DNA from: Neospora caninum Liverpool
Taxonomy: Eukaryota; Apicomplexa; Conoidasida; Eucoccidiorida; Sarcocystidae
NCBI RefSeq assembly: GCF_000208865.1
Contig: NC_018385.1
Coordinates: forward strand, 1,408,724-1,472,723
Direction: 5' to 3'
Length of the DNA stretch: 64,000 nt
Shown here: positions 49,726 to 60,991 of the stretch, piece by piece
Position numbering within the stretch: position 1 is the stretch's first letter
Layout: every line of letters begins with the position of its first letter
Notes under the pieces: generated by a model
Seen by the model: only the letters and a program-made list of their open reading frames with translations
Databases searched by the model: none
What the model was told of the DNA's origin: nothing
Position numbers and translations under genes: made by a program

Positions 49726-52567
49726 TTTGGAGGAACCTGGCGAAGATCGAGGAAGAAAATCGAAGGCGCTGGCTTGAAGACGACGCACGCGGTTGCTCCG
49801 CGTCGAGACCTTGGACGAAAAACTCCTCAGGAGATCGAAGAGGAGAGAAAAGGCGAGAGTTGAGCGGTCGGAGAGACAGAGAAAAAGGACGGGGCGGGCA
49901 GGGAGAAGTTTGTGGCAGAAAGGGGAAGGAGCAGCGCGAGAAAAACAACGGTCGGAGCGGCAGACGGAGAGAAGAAGATGAGAAAGGGAAGTTTTCGAAA
50001 AAACGGGAAAGTGAGCGTTTTCCCTGCGGGCAGACGAGAGAGAGTCACTGGCAAACACGCCCCCCCACACAGGCAGTCGCGTGCGCGGGCGCGCGTTGGA
50101 GCAGAAAAGGACGTAAAAGGAATCTTCCCCCGTCTCTCGGATCGCTTCCGCGGAAGTCGCTTTCCTCCGCCTTGTCCGTTTTCCCAGAAGAAAGCCTGTG
50201 CGAGCGTGTCCAGGGGGCTTCCCAGCCGTGCCCAGGGAGAGAGAGAGACGGCCTCTCCCCCCGCTTTTTCTCCCGTCCTCGAGCGCGGCGAAAACAGGAC
50301 ACACGTCTGCAGCCTGGCGAAGGGTGTATGCATGCGCGCGGCTTCCCCCTTGCTCGCCACACAACCTGCGGCGAGGCTTTCTTGCGAGCGCGCCTGGGAC
50401 ACGCGTGTTGCGGCACTTTGCGCAGCGTGAGTGACAGCCAAGCTTTTCTCGAGCGAAGAGAGCGCAAGGAGGAGAGAAAAAGATCACCGTCGCTGTGTTC
50501 GAGGAGCCTCGTCTCGAATTCGACGCACGCGGTTTTGTGCACTCTTCCGCGTGTACACCGCCTGTTCTACGCGCAGGATGACCCTTTCTCTCTCCACACG
50601 GAATTTACGCTTGGGTCGGGGCCAAAAAAGAGGCCGGTGCTTGGAGAGTCCTTTGACCTCCCCGAGAAATCACGCGTCGTCTTCGGCTTTTTCCTGCAGA
50701 GCGCGCGCGCGAGTCGGCGCAGCGTGCGCGCGTTTTGGACTGCGACTCGCCTCGGTGAAAAAGCCTCGGGCGCGTGAAGAAGAGGAAGCAGCGAGAAAAC
50801 GGCGGCAGGCTGTTCGTCGTGCACTCTCTCCTCTGTCCAAGTATTTGGCGTTGAATTAGTAGAAATATCGAAAGCCCCGGTGTGTTTGAAAAAACAGAGG
50901 CCGGGATAGATCTTTAGATTAAGACCAGAGCCCGTCGCGGGTCCTTTTTCACGACCGTCGAGCTTTTTCTTTCGCTAGTAAAGCTCGCCCTTTCACGGGT
51001 CAAAGCTGTCGCGCCCTCACCGGAGACCGTCTTGTCCTGTCTCTCGACGCTCTTCGTTGTCCGGTTTCCGCGGGGGACGAAACGCCTCGCTTGAGTGTGC
51101 CGCCGCTCTTTTTGTGCGCGTCTCTAGGAAGAAAATCGCGATTCGGCAGCTCTCTTCTCGCTCCTTTTCAAGGGACATAGATGCGAATCCGACAGAGAGA
51201 GAGGCACGACTGGGACAATCTCGCCCCTCTGCGACGGCTCCACCGTCGCTTGTCTCGGTTTCGCCGCGACCGCCTCGTTGCTTGCGGTCAATCTCCTCGC
51301 GCGTGCAAGGAAAGGTCACTTCCGCTCGTTTCTCTCTTCCATGCGACACATTCCGTCGCGCGAAGACTCTTTTCTCGGCAGGGGTCTCCGCCGACGCGGT
51401 GAACTGCAGTCTCAAACTGTCCGTGTGAGTTTGCTGGGACAGGCGCCAGATGATCCAAATTTGCAGAGTGCCCTGCAGAAACGAACGCGAAAGCAACGGA
51501 CCGCGTTTCGCTTCACCTTAAAACCCCTCTTTTCGACGCTCCTCAAATCCAAAGTGTCTCCACCGGACTCTCTCCGCTGTCAGCAGCGCCGGCGTGCGTC
51601 TCCCCTTGACGGCTGCGAGAGAATCGCTCGAGCGATTCCTTTGGACATTTCGAGCGATTCACTCGGGCATTTCGAGTGAGTCTTTTGTGGACATTTCGAC
51701 AAGCCAGGGGGGCAAAGAGTGGTGAGCGGAAGGAAACGGGGAACCTTTAGACGGAGCGAATGCAGCGGGCAAACTAGACGTTCAAACGTGCTCCGTCTCG
51801 TGTCTACTAGGCCGGCTCTCCCGCCGCTCGTGTAGTTGGGGCGGAGAGCGAATGCAGCGGGCAAACTAGACGTTCAAACGTGCTCCGTCTCGTGTCTACT
51901 AGGCCGGCTCTCCCGCCGCTCGTGTAGTTGGGGCGGAGAGCGAATGCAGCGGGCAAACTAGACGTTCAAACGTGCTCCGTCTCGTGTCTACTAGGCCGGC
52001 TCTCCCGCCGCTCGTGTAGTTGGTTGTGGGCAAGGCGAAGGGTGCGCAGGTGAACGAATCTGTCGGCGGCTTTGTGGAGAGAGTGGCGAGAGTCGCCATG
52101 CCGCGCTCGGCGGCGTTCTCTGTGAATAATCGCGACCCACGCATAGGATGTTCGTGCACCAGAGAGTACCGCTCAAGTGTAGAGACCGTTGTCGAGGCCA
52201 CGAGCGGTTGTGACACGGACACCCCTCGTGAGGAAGGTGGGGATGCGTCGTGTTTTTCTCGAGACTTTCCAAAACATGTGTTTTTCCCAGATTTCCCCGA
52301 CCTCTGAAACCGATAGACTTAGAAGGTAATTCCCGTCGCTTCCCAAGCGTTTTTCCTCTGATCCGCGTTCACGTTGGGCTTTCCCCTCCGTCGGCTTCTA
52401 GGTAAAAGCTGTTTCCTCTTCCTCGCCCCCGTCGCTCTTTTTTTCTCGGTTTCTCCGCGCGCCGGGGGGTCGACCAGCCGCGCGCGTTCGACAACCTAGG
52501 CCGGCCTCGGACGTCTGAGTCTCGCCTGGACTTGCAGAAAACGCGCGCCTTTCTTCGAGCCGCTACC
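49726..52567. promoter_or_regulatory. Divergent promoter region between eIF3g and ROM5
   Basis: About 2.8 kb from which eIF3g is read leftward and the ROM5-like gene rightward. It holds both 5' UTRs and a 92-bp tandem triplication at about 51758-52021. Open frames at 49656-50777 and elsewhere are compositionally biased (Arg/Lys-rich on plus, Ser/Arg-rich on minus) and are not supported as genes. Confidence 0.6.
51758..52021. repeat. 92-bp tandem repeat, three copies
   Basis: Copies begin near 51758, 51850 and 51942 at GAATGCAGCGGGCAAACTAG and end at CTCGTGTAGTT. They are almost identical. The period is not a multiple of three, so the peptide NYTSGGRAGLVDTRRSTFER seen on the minus strand recurs in different frames and is not a protein. 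The array lies about 550 bp upstream of the ROM5 start codon. Confidence 0.92.
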
Positions 52568-55500
52568 ATGGCACGAGGCGGCTCCCTTCAAATCCCCTCG
52601 ACAGGCACCGACGTCGGCGAGGCGTCGTCGCCTGCAGGAGAGGACGCCGTCGAAGCCGGTCGCGTTCGGAATGAAGTGGAGCGTGTGGAGAAACGGATGG
52701 TAGCGAGGGAGGCTCAAAAGGAACAGGCGCCTCCGGAAACCAGAGCAGCTCACGTGCTCGCTGCAGACGCAGGGAAACCCTCTCGCATTTCCCAGACTCC
52801 TTCCGTGGACTCGAGGGACGCTGGAGCGGAAGTCCCCACCTCGGCGTCGCCGCCTCAGGGGACGTCGTCGCGACCGTCCGAGTCAAACGCGCCGCCCGCT
52901 TCTGACTCGCGGCCTCTCCGCAGCTCTGAGGCTGGACCTGCCTGCAGGAGCAGCAGAGGCGCGCATGCGCATCGCCCGGAGGGGGGGAGTCCCGCGGAGA
53001 AGCCTTCCGCGGAGCGCAAACGCGAACGACGGGCGCGACAGCGCGTCCCGAGAGGCGCCGCTTGCGAGGAGGCGGATGCGCCTCCCGAATCGTGCATCGT
53101 GCAAATGCAGGAACTGAACCCTCGGGAGAGTCACAGTCGGGAAGCGTCCGCTCAAAAGAGCCAGCGGTCGGAAGGCGCCTCGTCTTGCTCGCGTCTCGGA
53201 GAACGCAGTGCGGGGCGGCTGGCGGACGCGAGTGGAGGAGACAAAGACGGACCCAAAGACAGACGCAAAGACGGACTGCGGCAAGCGCGTGCGCTGAGCG
53301 CGGATTCGACGGCGGTGGAAGATGTTCGCAGTCGCGAGGGCCCTCCAGCGTCTTTTCTCCGCGGGGGAGAAGACAAAGGCGCCGACCGCGGCGCCGAGCC
53401 CGAAAGAGAACGGAAACGGAGACGCCTACCCTCTCAAACGGCGAGCTCCGGATCGCCCCCTGACGCGCCAGAAAGTGCAGGAGCAGAAGTGGCCTCGTCC
53501 TGGTGTGACAAGTGGAATAAGTTCTACAAGCGCTCGTTCAAGGAGATTTCCCACCCTTTTGCAGAGCGCGGGAGCGTCAACTCCATGTGCGGGACGATGC
53601 TGGTGGCCTTCTTAACCAGTGGCGTGCTGCTGTTTGTTTTTTTTCAAGAGTAAGTTAAGACGCCGCCTCGCCCGGAGACGCAGGGAGGGGGACCGCTGTA
53701 AGGCGTGAGAGTCACCAAGAAGACCCACGGGTTTCCTGGAGAAAGCGTGTGCCGTCACCTTCATGTGCCTCGAGGGAGAGCGTTGTTCGCTTCTTTGGCA
53801 CGAGGTGAGGGGCGAAAAAGGATCTCAGGTATGGGCATCCCACACACGGGGGGGGTGCGGGTGTTGTGGCGTGTGCTGCCTTCGCCCGTGCGTCTCTCTT
53901 TTCGATTCGAGGAAAAGACACTCGAAAAGGCAGGAAAAAAGTTCCAGGGATTTCCGCCGGCCACGCATGTCACCGGAGCCGCAACAGGGAAGCGAGTGCC
54001 GGAGACGTTCACTTGCAAATCCACGTATGGGCTTTTCTCTTTATTGGTGTGAGGGGTGGTGATCTGAATCTTCCGCTGTGTTTCTCGACCGTCACGTGAC
54101 CAGGGAGAGAGCGCGGGGTGTGCAGCCGCGCGCACGTGTCCAGCTGGTGTTGTCCTCGTGTCTTGCGTCGTGGGTGGGTTCTGACGTGTGCCATGCGAGT
54201 CGCCGGTCGATGTGCCGGTTTGCTCAGATTGGTCGTCAACTTCACAACTTTCAACGGAAGATGCATCTCGCCCGTGCTGTACCCGGCGTACGAAGCGCCC
54301 CTCGAGGAACGAATGGTGAGAAACCCACCAAGGGGGGAGAGCATGAAGGAGAGGCGGGGATAGAGAAGAAAGCGAAGCCGCGCACCTTTCTTTCCTCGCC
54401 ACACGCGTTTCTCTTGTCTTCGTTCTTCCTTCTCTCAACGCGCTCGCGGGTGTCTCGTCTCCAAGGCCTTCGCTCCCTGGCTTCTTTGTTTTTTCAGCCC
54501 CGAATTGTGAGCTTTGGCTACGGCGCGTGTGAGCACAACTTGGGCATGTCGTTGTACGACCGTCAAGGCCTGCAGCGACAGGACGCGGAGACTGAGAACG
54601 ACTCTAACGAAGGCGGAGAGTGGTCTCCCGGACCGCTACAGAGGAGGTGCGCATCGGGGACGTGCGCGGGCGACAACGGCTGGCCTCATCATCTCGTCCG
54701 CAGAGGCAATTCGCAGTATTTCTCTGCTGCCTTCGACTCGCCGAACCGTGAGAAGAATTACCACGTTTACCCACAGCGTCTGCGCGCTCGCGGGGCTTCG
54801 AGGCATCGGCGTCCCCCCGCGGACGACTTCATACCTGGAAGGCGAGAGAGGCGAGTTCGGCCTCAGCGGGAAGCCGGCTGAGGGCGAGGAGAAACCGCTG
54901 AAGAGAAGGAGAAGCGGAAAGCGTCGTGAGAAAGCAAAAGGGCCAAGACGAGACAGTGCTTGGTGTTGCGCGAGGGCGACGCCGCAGACCGCAGGTGTAA
55001 AGCGTGGGTTTTCTGCTCGAGAGATGAGGAAAGCTCGGGGTTTCAGCCGGTCGCTTTTCGGTCGCGTGTGCTCTGTCGCGCGGTGTGTATGCAGCGCGCA
55101 TTTTCGGGGCTGCCGGCGGCTTAGACACGAACAAGATTCGCAACTACGGCGAAGTCTTCCGCGTTTTCTGGGCAATGAATCTCCACGGCGGACGGCTCCA
55201 CCTCGCCAACAATATCGCGTGTCAGCTGCACGCCTTCTGGATCCTCGAACCTGTAGGTTTTTGCTCTCGACTCGAGAAGCCTCTTCACTTCAAGCCGGCT
55301 CTCGTCCACCCACCTGCAGCTTCTCTCTCCAGTATACCCTCTCCGCGTCTGGTTGGAATTTCTGTTCTGTTCAGTGTTGGGGCTTCTTCCGCACGCTGCT
55401 TCTCTGGCTGGTCGGCGGCGTCACGGGGAACCTCTTCAGCGCTGTCGTCGATCCGTGCACCGTGACCATAGGCTCCTCAGGGGCTTTCTTCGGGATGCTC

Positions 55501-58000
55501 GGCGCGCTCATTCCCTTCTCTATCGGTGAGTGCTTCGACTCCGGCAACGTTGAGGCTCGCACCTTGCGTCGCGTGTTCCCCTGCTTCGTGTTGTCTCTCG
55601 CTGGAGCGTGCGGGGACGGTTTTGCTTGCGTGAGACACCGCGTGGCGCCGAGTGTGAGGCAGCTGCTGCCGACTCCACCGATCTCTCACGCGCTCCGAGC
55701 GCGGCCGACGCCCCCAGGCACAGGAAGAAGGCCGGGGAAAGTCCACGTTTCAAAAAACGCGGGGAATCTTGCCGACGCCTCTGCCCTGGCGCCAGCCTGA
55801 CGCGCGTGGAGATGCGCGGCGTGTGGCCTTCCTGAATGGAAAGGAAACGCGTGCTTTTCGCGAGCGCATGCAACACCGCGCCTCGGCCGAAGGGCCGAGA
55901 GGGAGCGGAAGCCCGAGAGAGGGTCGTCCAACGGAGGGAAGGACGGAGCGATACCGCGAAAGGCAGCGTGAGAAAAAAGGGGGAAAAGACGAGAAAGTGG
56001 AGAACAGCGAAAACAATCCACACACGCCCGTGTGTTGTGTGCTGCAACCTCCCTCTCGTCTTTCGGCTGTCTCTACAGAATACTGGGACCACATTACCAG
56101 CCCCGCCTGGTTTCTCTTCTGCGTCGCAATCCTCGTGGTGAGCCATGACCCCGAACGTTTGTTCCTCGCGGATTCCGCGCGTCAGGGTTGAGCAGGCGTG
56201 TTTGTGGCGCGCGTGGGATATGCTTTGTCCTCTCTCTGCCTTCTCTTTTTTGCATGCGCTTGCCGTCTTTCCTTTGGTCGTTTGGAGCCTCGCCCCGGCT
56301 GTCCCTCTCGCGCGACGCCCCCTTCCTTTCTCTCCCTTCGCGTTTGCTTCCTCTCATGTGCCTCTCCTTGTCCGGACGTGCGTTTTCCCCTGTTCACGCG
56401 CGTTTGGCGACAGACGGTGGCCCAGCTCGGCAGTATGATCGGCCTGGGAGGCATTGACAACAATGCCCATCTTGGCGGGCTCCTTGGCGGTCTACTCTTT
56501 GGCCTCGCCACCATCCGCTCCGTGCATGCTTTCCGGTAGGAGCGAACTCTGTATACACCTGGGACGCCTGCCTTTCGAGCAGAATCGCCGACTGCCTTTT
56601 CCAGCGATGGCCTCGTGACCTGACGTTTCCCCAGGGTGTCCTCCCCACATCCGCGTGAACGCGAGGCTTCTCTCCAATTCAGATAAATAACATGCGCTTA
56701 GGCACATCCGTATGTACGGCTATCGACTTCCTCTAGCTGTCTAAATAGGTCCTCTATATACTCTATATATCGAGAGAGATATCTATCTGTGCATATCTCG
56801 TTCCATGTATCTGCGTATATGCCGATATACATACATATGTATGTATATATATATATATGTATGTGTACGTGTACAGATATACCTACAGGTGTATCTCTCA
56901 GTATGTCGCCATATTCCTTTTGTTTCTTGATTCGTAGACCTACGTGTCTCTACTTGGACCGGTTAGGCCCTTGTGACGCTTTCGAATTTTCTTACCCCTT
57001 TGCATGCACCGCCGGTTTCACCAGGTGGCAAGGCGTGACCGAGCGCATGGCGTCGTCCTGTCTCTTCGGGTGGATGTTTCCCGCCGAGAAAAGGAGTATT
57101 CTTCAGGAGGCAAATCGGCAAAGATGTACGGTGAAAAAGAGAATGGAAACGACTCAACGAGCCCGCGTAAAATGGCCGTTTCTTCCCCTCATCGATATGT
57201 GCTGATGCATTTAGCTTTACTCGTAATACATTGCCATCCCCGCACCTCTACCTTACCGCTGCGTTCTGAATACAGTACGCATATACATGCATATGCATGC
57301 ATATATGCATGCATATATGTCTGCATATCTCTGTTCATCTGTAGGTTCCTGAATATGTGTCAGTGTCACTACATGGAAGTGTGATCTCTGGCGATAGATA
57401 TCTAGGTCTTCCTATCGGTATCCATATACACGCGTATGTAGGTTTATCTACGTGCACATACATGTATTTACGTCCGGATATATATACGGGTACAGAGGTA
57501 CATGCGCATATTTCTGTTCGTCGGAACATTCACATCTGCACAGGAGAGTGTGTCGACACTCTTCGTCGTAAGACCTGATGCCGTCGTGTCCTTTGTCGTT
57601 TGCATGCATGCAGTGCTGCGAGACAAGAGACAACGGGAGTTGGGACAAACTCGGTTTCCGAAAATGACCTGGAAGTTTCGTGGCCATGAGGGAGAATGGG
57701 GCGTCCGCCTCGCCGCGACTGTCGGGCTGGTGAGCTGTCAAGGAATGCAAGGAAAAACGGTCGCCTGAGACCGATGTTCCGGCCGGCTGAGCGAAGCGAA
57801 GAGCTGTGGAAGGATCTCAAAGTGTCGTGTGCAGATATATGTCTTGATTCCTCTACATCTCTGTCGAGGCTGGATTCAGGTGGACTTGTATCCGTCTCTG
57901 TGAAAACCCTATCTGTATCTGTTTCGACGTATCTATTTGTAGGCAGTTAGATGTATGTGTATATATGCATATACATACCTAGATATGCATTTACACATCG

Positions 58001-58038
<38 letters not shown>

Positions 58039-58809
58039 ATATGATATATATGTGTATGTATGTATATATATATATATATATGTATATGTATATGTATATG
58101 TATATATATGTATCTATATATGTATATCTATATGTATATGTGAGCCGGTGGAAAGATGGATGTATTTCGGGTTTGCTTTCTATCTGCATCATGTGTGTGT
58201 GGCCTGTAGGTTTCGCTGTGGGTGGTTTTGTGGCTGTATTTGTTGGTCCCCGCGTACTACGAGTCGTTGACGACGCCTCCGGGGAACTTCTCCTTTTCCG
58301 GCTATTCCGGCTGTCACTGCTGCCGGGTTCAGCCCTTTCCAGGAGACGAGCAGGCTCTGCCCAAGTACCACACTGTTCGCGTCAACAAGGGTGTGTTCTG
58401 GTGTTTTTCGTCTGCGGAAGCGGCGAACGTGATGTGTGGCCGGAAATCCTTTTTGAAGCCACGCGAGAGTGCCTCGCCCGGCGGCGGGTCAGACGCGAAC
58501 GGGGGACAACTCGAGATCCCCGAACTGCTTCCCGATCAAGGCAGGCGGCGCGGAGACGTGGAGATTGCCGGCGAGCAGGATCTCACGAGTCGCCTGGACC
58601 GGCTGATCCGCTCTGTGAAAAATATCTATCGCAGGTTTTCGCGCAAGGCGCCGGAGAGTGCGTCGCCTCCCGCCGACAGTGCGTCGCCTCCCGCCGACAG
58701 TGCGTCGCCTCCCGCCGACAGTGCGTCGCCTCCCGCCGACAGTGCGTCGCCTGGCGAAAAGTTCGGAGAGACTCCTCGACTCGGAGACGCGGCGGAGACG
58801 CGAGCTTAG
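52568..58809 (+). CDS. ROM5: Rhomboid-family intramembrane serine protease, ROM5-like, 10 exons
   Basis: Exons are 52568-53649, 54228-54315, 54498-54747, 55095-55252, 55375-55525, 56079-56137, 56414-56535, 57025-57125, 57614-57729 and 58210-58809. All are in phase and give 908 aa. Residues 1-335 are a charged, disordered cytosolic N-terminus. TM1 follows ([19 protein letters not shown]), then an extracytosolic loop with [12 protein letters not shown] and [11 protein letters not shown]. The core has [10 protein letters not shown] (His509/Asn513), GSSGAFFG (catalytic Ser561, GxSGxxxG) and DNNAHLGG (catalytic His615). A last TM lies around [14 protein letters not shown]. The C-terminus carries SASPPAD repeats. 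Such proteases cut adhesins in their membrane segment at the parasite surface. I chose ROM5 over ROM4 because of the long N-terminus; the published ROM5 length is, from memory, somewhat shorter. The start GCTACCATGG has a good context. Confidence 0.88.
56785..56870. repeat. TATG/TATA microsatellite in ROM5 intron 7
   Basis: TACATATGTATGTATATATA-type tract between ROM5 exons 7 and 8. The next introns hold TGCATGCATATATGCATGC at about 57285-57320 and a long TATA/TATGTA tract at 57955-58142. Confidence 0.88.
57955..58142. repeat. Long TATA/TATGTA microsatellite in ROM5 intron 9
   Basis: Nearly 190 bp of TATATA and TATGTA units directly upstream of the last ROM5 exon. It produces spurious Tyr/Ile/Met-rich open frames on both strands. 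Confidence 0.9.
58655..58752 (+). repeat. 21-bp tandem repeat encoding SASPPAD
   Basis: About four and a half near-identical copies of AGTGCGTCGCCTCCCGCCGAC in the last ROM5 exon. The unit is a multiple of three and adds a Ser/Pro/Ala/Asp tail to the cytosolic C-terminus. Copy number is likely to vary between strains. Confidence 0.92.
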
Positions 58810-60777
58810 AACGTTGTTTTGTGTTGGGATTCATGCGCACTCGAGAGCTGCGACGAGGGAAGAAAGACTTTCCTGCGGGCAGTTTCCAGTGGAATTTTGA
58901 CGATGCATGTGCTCCACCGGGCGACTTTGCGAGGGGGGAACCGGTGAGAGCTCGTAGAAAAGATTTCTCCTCTCGCAGGTGTCTCTGCTCGAGTGCTGAT
59001 AGATCGGAGAGGGGGACCCTAGATTTTTGTCGGTTTTGTTCTGCCTGGGCCTCCCCTATCATGAGTTTCGTGTCGCAGAGAGAGAAGTTCAGGTGCTGGC
59101 GCGCTTGCTGCCTTCTCGCCTTGGAAGATCAAAGGCGAGGGCGAATTGTGTCGAAAACATCGGGCTACGCTTCACGGGCTTCCCCCGATTGTTCGGTTTT
59201 GTACGGCGCACTGAAGAGGCGAGACTTCAGGGGGAAGGTCGTCCCCGATGGGGTGTGCATGCAGGCCTGCTGCTCCAGGAAAGTCGTCTCTTGACGGGTG
59301 GGTACAGAGTTTTTTTTCCGTCTTGTGCATGCGCCGGGACGGAAGGGCCGGTCGCCTTTGTGTCGCTTGGGGTGTTAATCCTCGACTCTCTCTTGTAGGT
59401 TGCCCCGAACTGCGGAGACAAACGCTTTGTCAAAACAGCACATTTACAGCTGTCGCTTCTGTTCAGCTGACCCGAACATAAGTCTCTTAGGAAAGGTGCC
59501 CACCTCTCTCGGGCGACTTTTTTCGTGCAGAAAAAACCGCCAACTGAACGCGTCGCCCAGGACACACGCGCAACACTTGCAAGCGGGGCGAAACGGAAGA
59601 GAGAGAGAAAAAGCGGGGGAAACGGAAGAGAGAGAGAAAAAGCGGGGGGAACGGAAGAGAGAGAGAAAAAGCGGGGTGAAAACGGCAGAGAGAGAAAGGG
59701 GGGGAACGGAATAGAGAAAGAAAGGGGGGGGAACGGAATAGAGAAGGAAAGGGGGGGAACGGAAGAGAGAGAGAAAAAGCGGGGGGAACGGAAGAGAGAG
59801 AGAAAAAGCGGGGGGAACGGAAGAGAGAGAGAAAAAGCGGGGGGAACGGAAGAGAGAGAGAAAAAGCGGGGGGAACGGAAGAGAGAGAGAAAAAGCGGGG
59901 GGAACGGAAGAGAGAGAGAAAAAGCGGGGTGAACGGAAGAGAGAGAGGAAGGCGCAGAAGAAGCGGCACGTGTAGACACAGCTAAACAGGATAAAAGGCG
60001 ACAGGGAGAGCGATAGGGAGGACACAGGAGGCAGCAAGAGTCGTAGAGAGACAGGAAGTGAGGAAAAGGAGGGCGCGCTGAACGGCGGCAAAGGCGCCCG
60101 CAAAGCATGAGCACAGCCTGAGAGAAAAGTTCCCCAACACGCTTCCTGGAACGCTAGCTCGCTGTACTCTGGGGATATCTCTGTCTCGCCCCTAGGCGGA
60201 CGCAAAAGCTCAAATACAAGGCAGGAATATATCAGGTGGGCTGTCTCTTTCCTTGTTTCGTGAGGGGAAGGCTGCCGGAGAGTCTTTCTGCGACACCGCA
60301 AAGAACGGCGCAGGTGGAGCGACGTGCACCCACTGGCACGCGAGGATGATCTTTGCAGAAAGAGAAGACAGAAGCGCAGGCGGGAAGACGCTGTTCCCAA
60401 ACGAGGGGCCTCAGCCCAGTCGTTGTGCGCCACAGAGAACAACCCCTGCCTCCCGCTTTCCTGACGGTTACGCGGTTGAAAAGCACAGTCACAGGGACGG
60501 CGTCCGCTGAGGCCTTGCAGCATCGCAAACTCCCAATTTTCGAATCCGCGACAAAACGCCGCTCGCGAGTCCACACTTAAAAAGCATCCACCGACACGCT
60601 TCACATTGCTCCATATATATATATATATATATACACGACGCCAAGGAGAGAAACAGGTCAACAGAGAGAAAAAGTGCATTTTGAGGGCCCTTCAAACAAG
60701 CTGCGATTGCCGAGGGACACATGGATTGACAGATCCCCCTCGGCTTGGATCGGATATCGCAGTGCACTGCTCACTCC

Positions 60778-60814
<37 letters not shown>

Positions 60815-60991
60815 TATGTTTATGTAGGTGCGTCCACGTGGTTGGTTGAGGTGCGAGAAGAGTTTTGGGAGCCCTGCGTTTGATTGTCTTTTTTACGGAA
60901 ACGCCGGCGACGTGTGTGCCTCCCGTAGAGAGGCGAGGCGGATCTGGGCTCGGCTTTGCTCTCTTTTCTTCTTTGAAAGTCGTCGGCTGCC
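58810..60991. other. Convergent 3' regions of ROM5 and CLP1
   Basis: About 2.2 kb between facing genes, expected to hold both 3' UTRs. The main feature is a 29-bp purine-rich minisatellite at about 59590-59950. (TA)n tracts lie at 60612-60634 and 60779-60813. No gene is supported. Confidence 0.6.
59590..59950. repeat. 29-bp GA-rich minisatellite, about 12 copies
   Basis: Unit GGAAGAGAGAGAGAAAAAGC followed by GGGGGGAAC, with shortened variants at the left end. For example, unit starts lie at 59761, 59790 and 59819. Because 29 is not a multiple of three, all frames stay open and give artificial Leu/Phe/Ser/Pro (minus) and Arg/Lys/Glu (plus) ORFs. Confidence 0.92.

Noticed and set aside
49656..50777. 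373-codon plus-strand Arg/Lys-rich open frame
   Set aside because: It overlaps the eIF3g start exon and promoter on the other strand, has biased composition and no splice support.
50880..51010. Possible structured RNA or tRNA-like segment in the eIF3g/ROM5 intergenic region
   Set aside because: I could not fold a cloverleaf or find A/B box motifs; no RNA gene is supported.
51580..52272. Minus-strand peptides repeating NYTSGGRAGLVDTRRSTFER
   Set aside because: They come from the 92-bp tandem repeat, which shifts frame between copies.
57951..58192. Tyr/Ile-rich open frames on both strands
   Set aside because: Pure by-products of the (TA)n/(TATG)n microsatellite in ROM5 intron 9.
59444..60679. 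411-codon minus-strand open frame rich in Leu, Phe, Ser and Pro
   Set aside because: It is created by the 29-bp GA minisatellite, whose period keeps all frames open.
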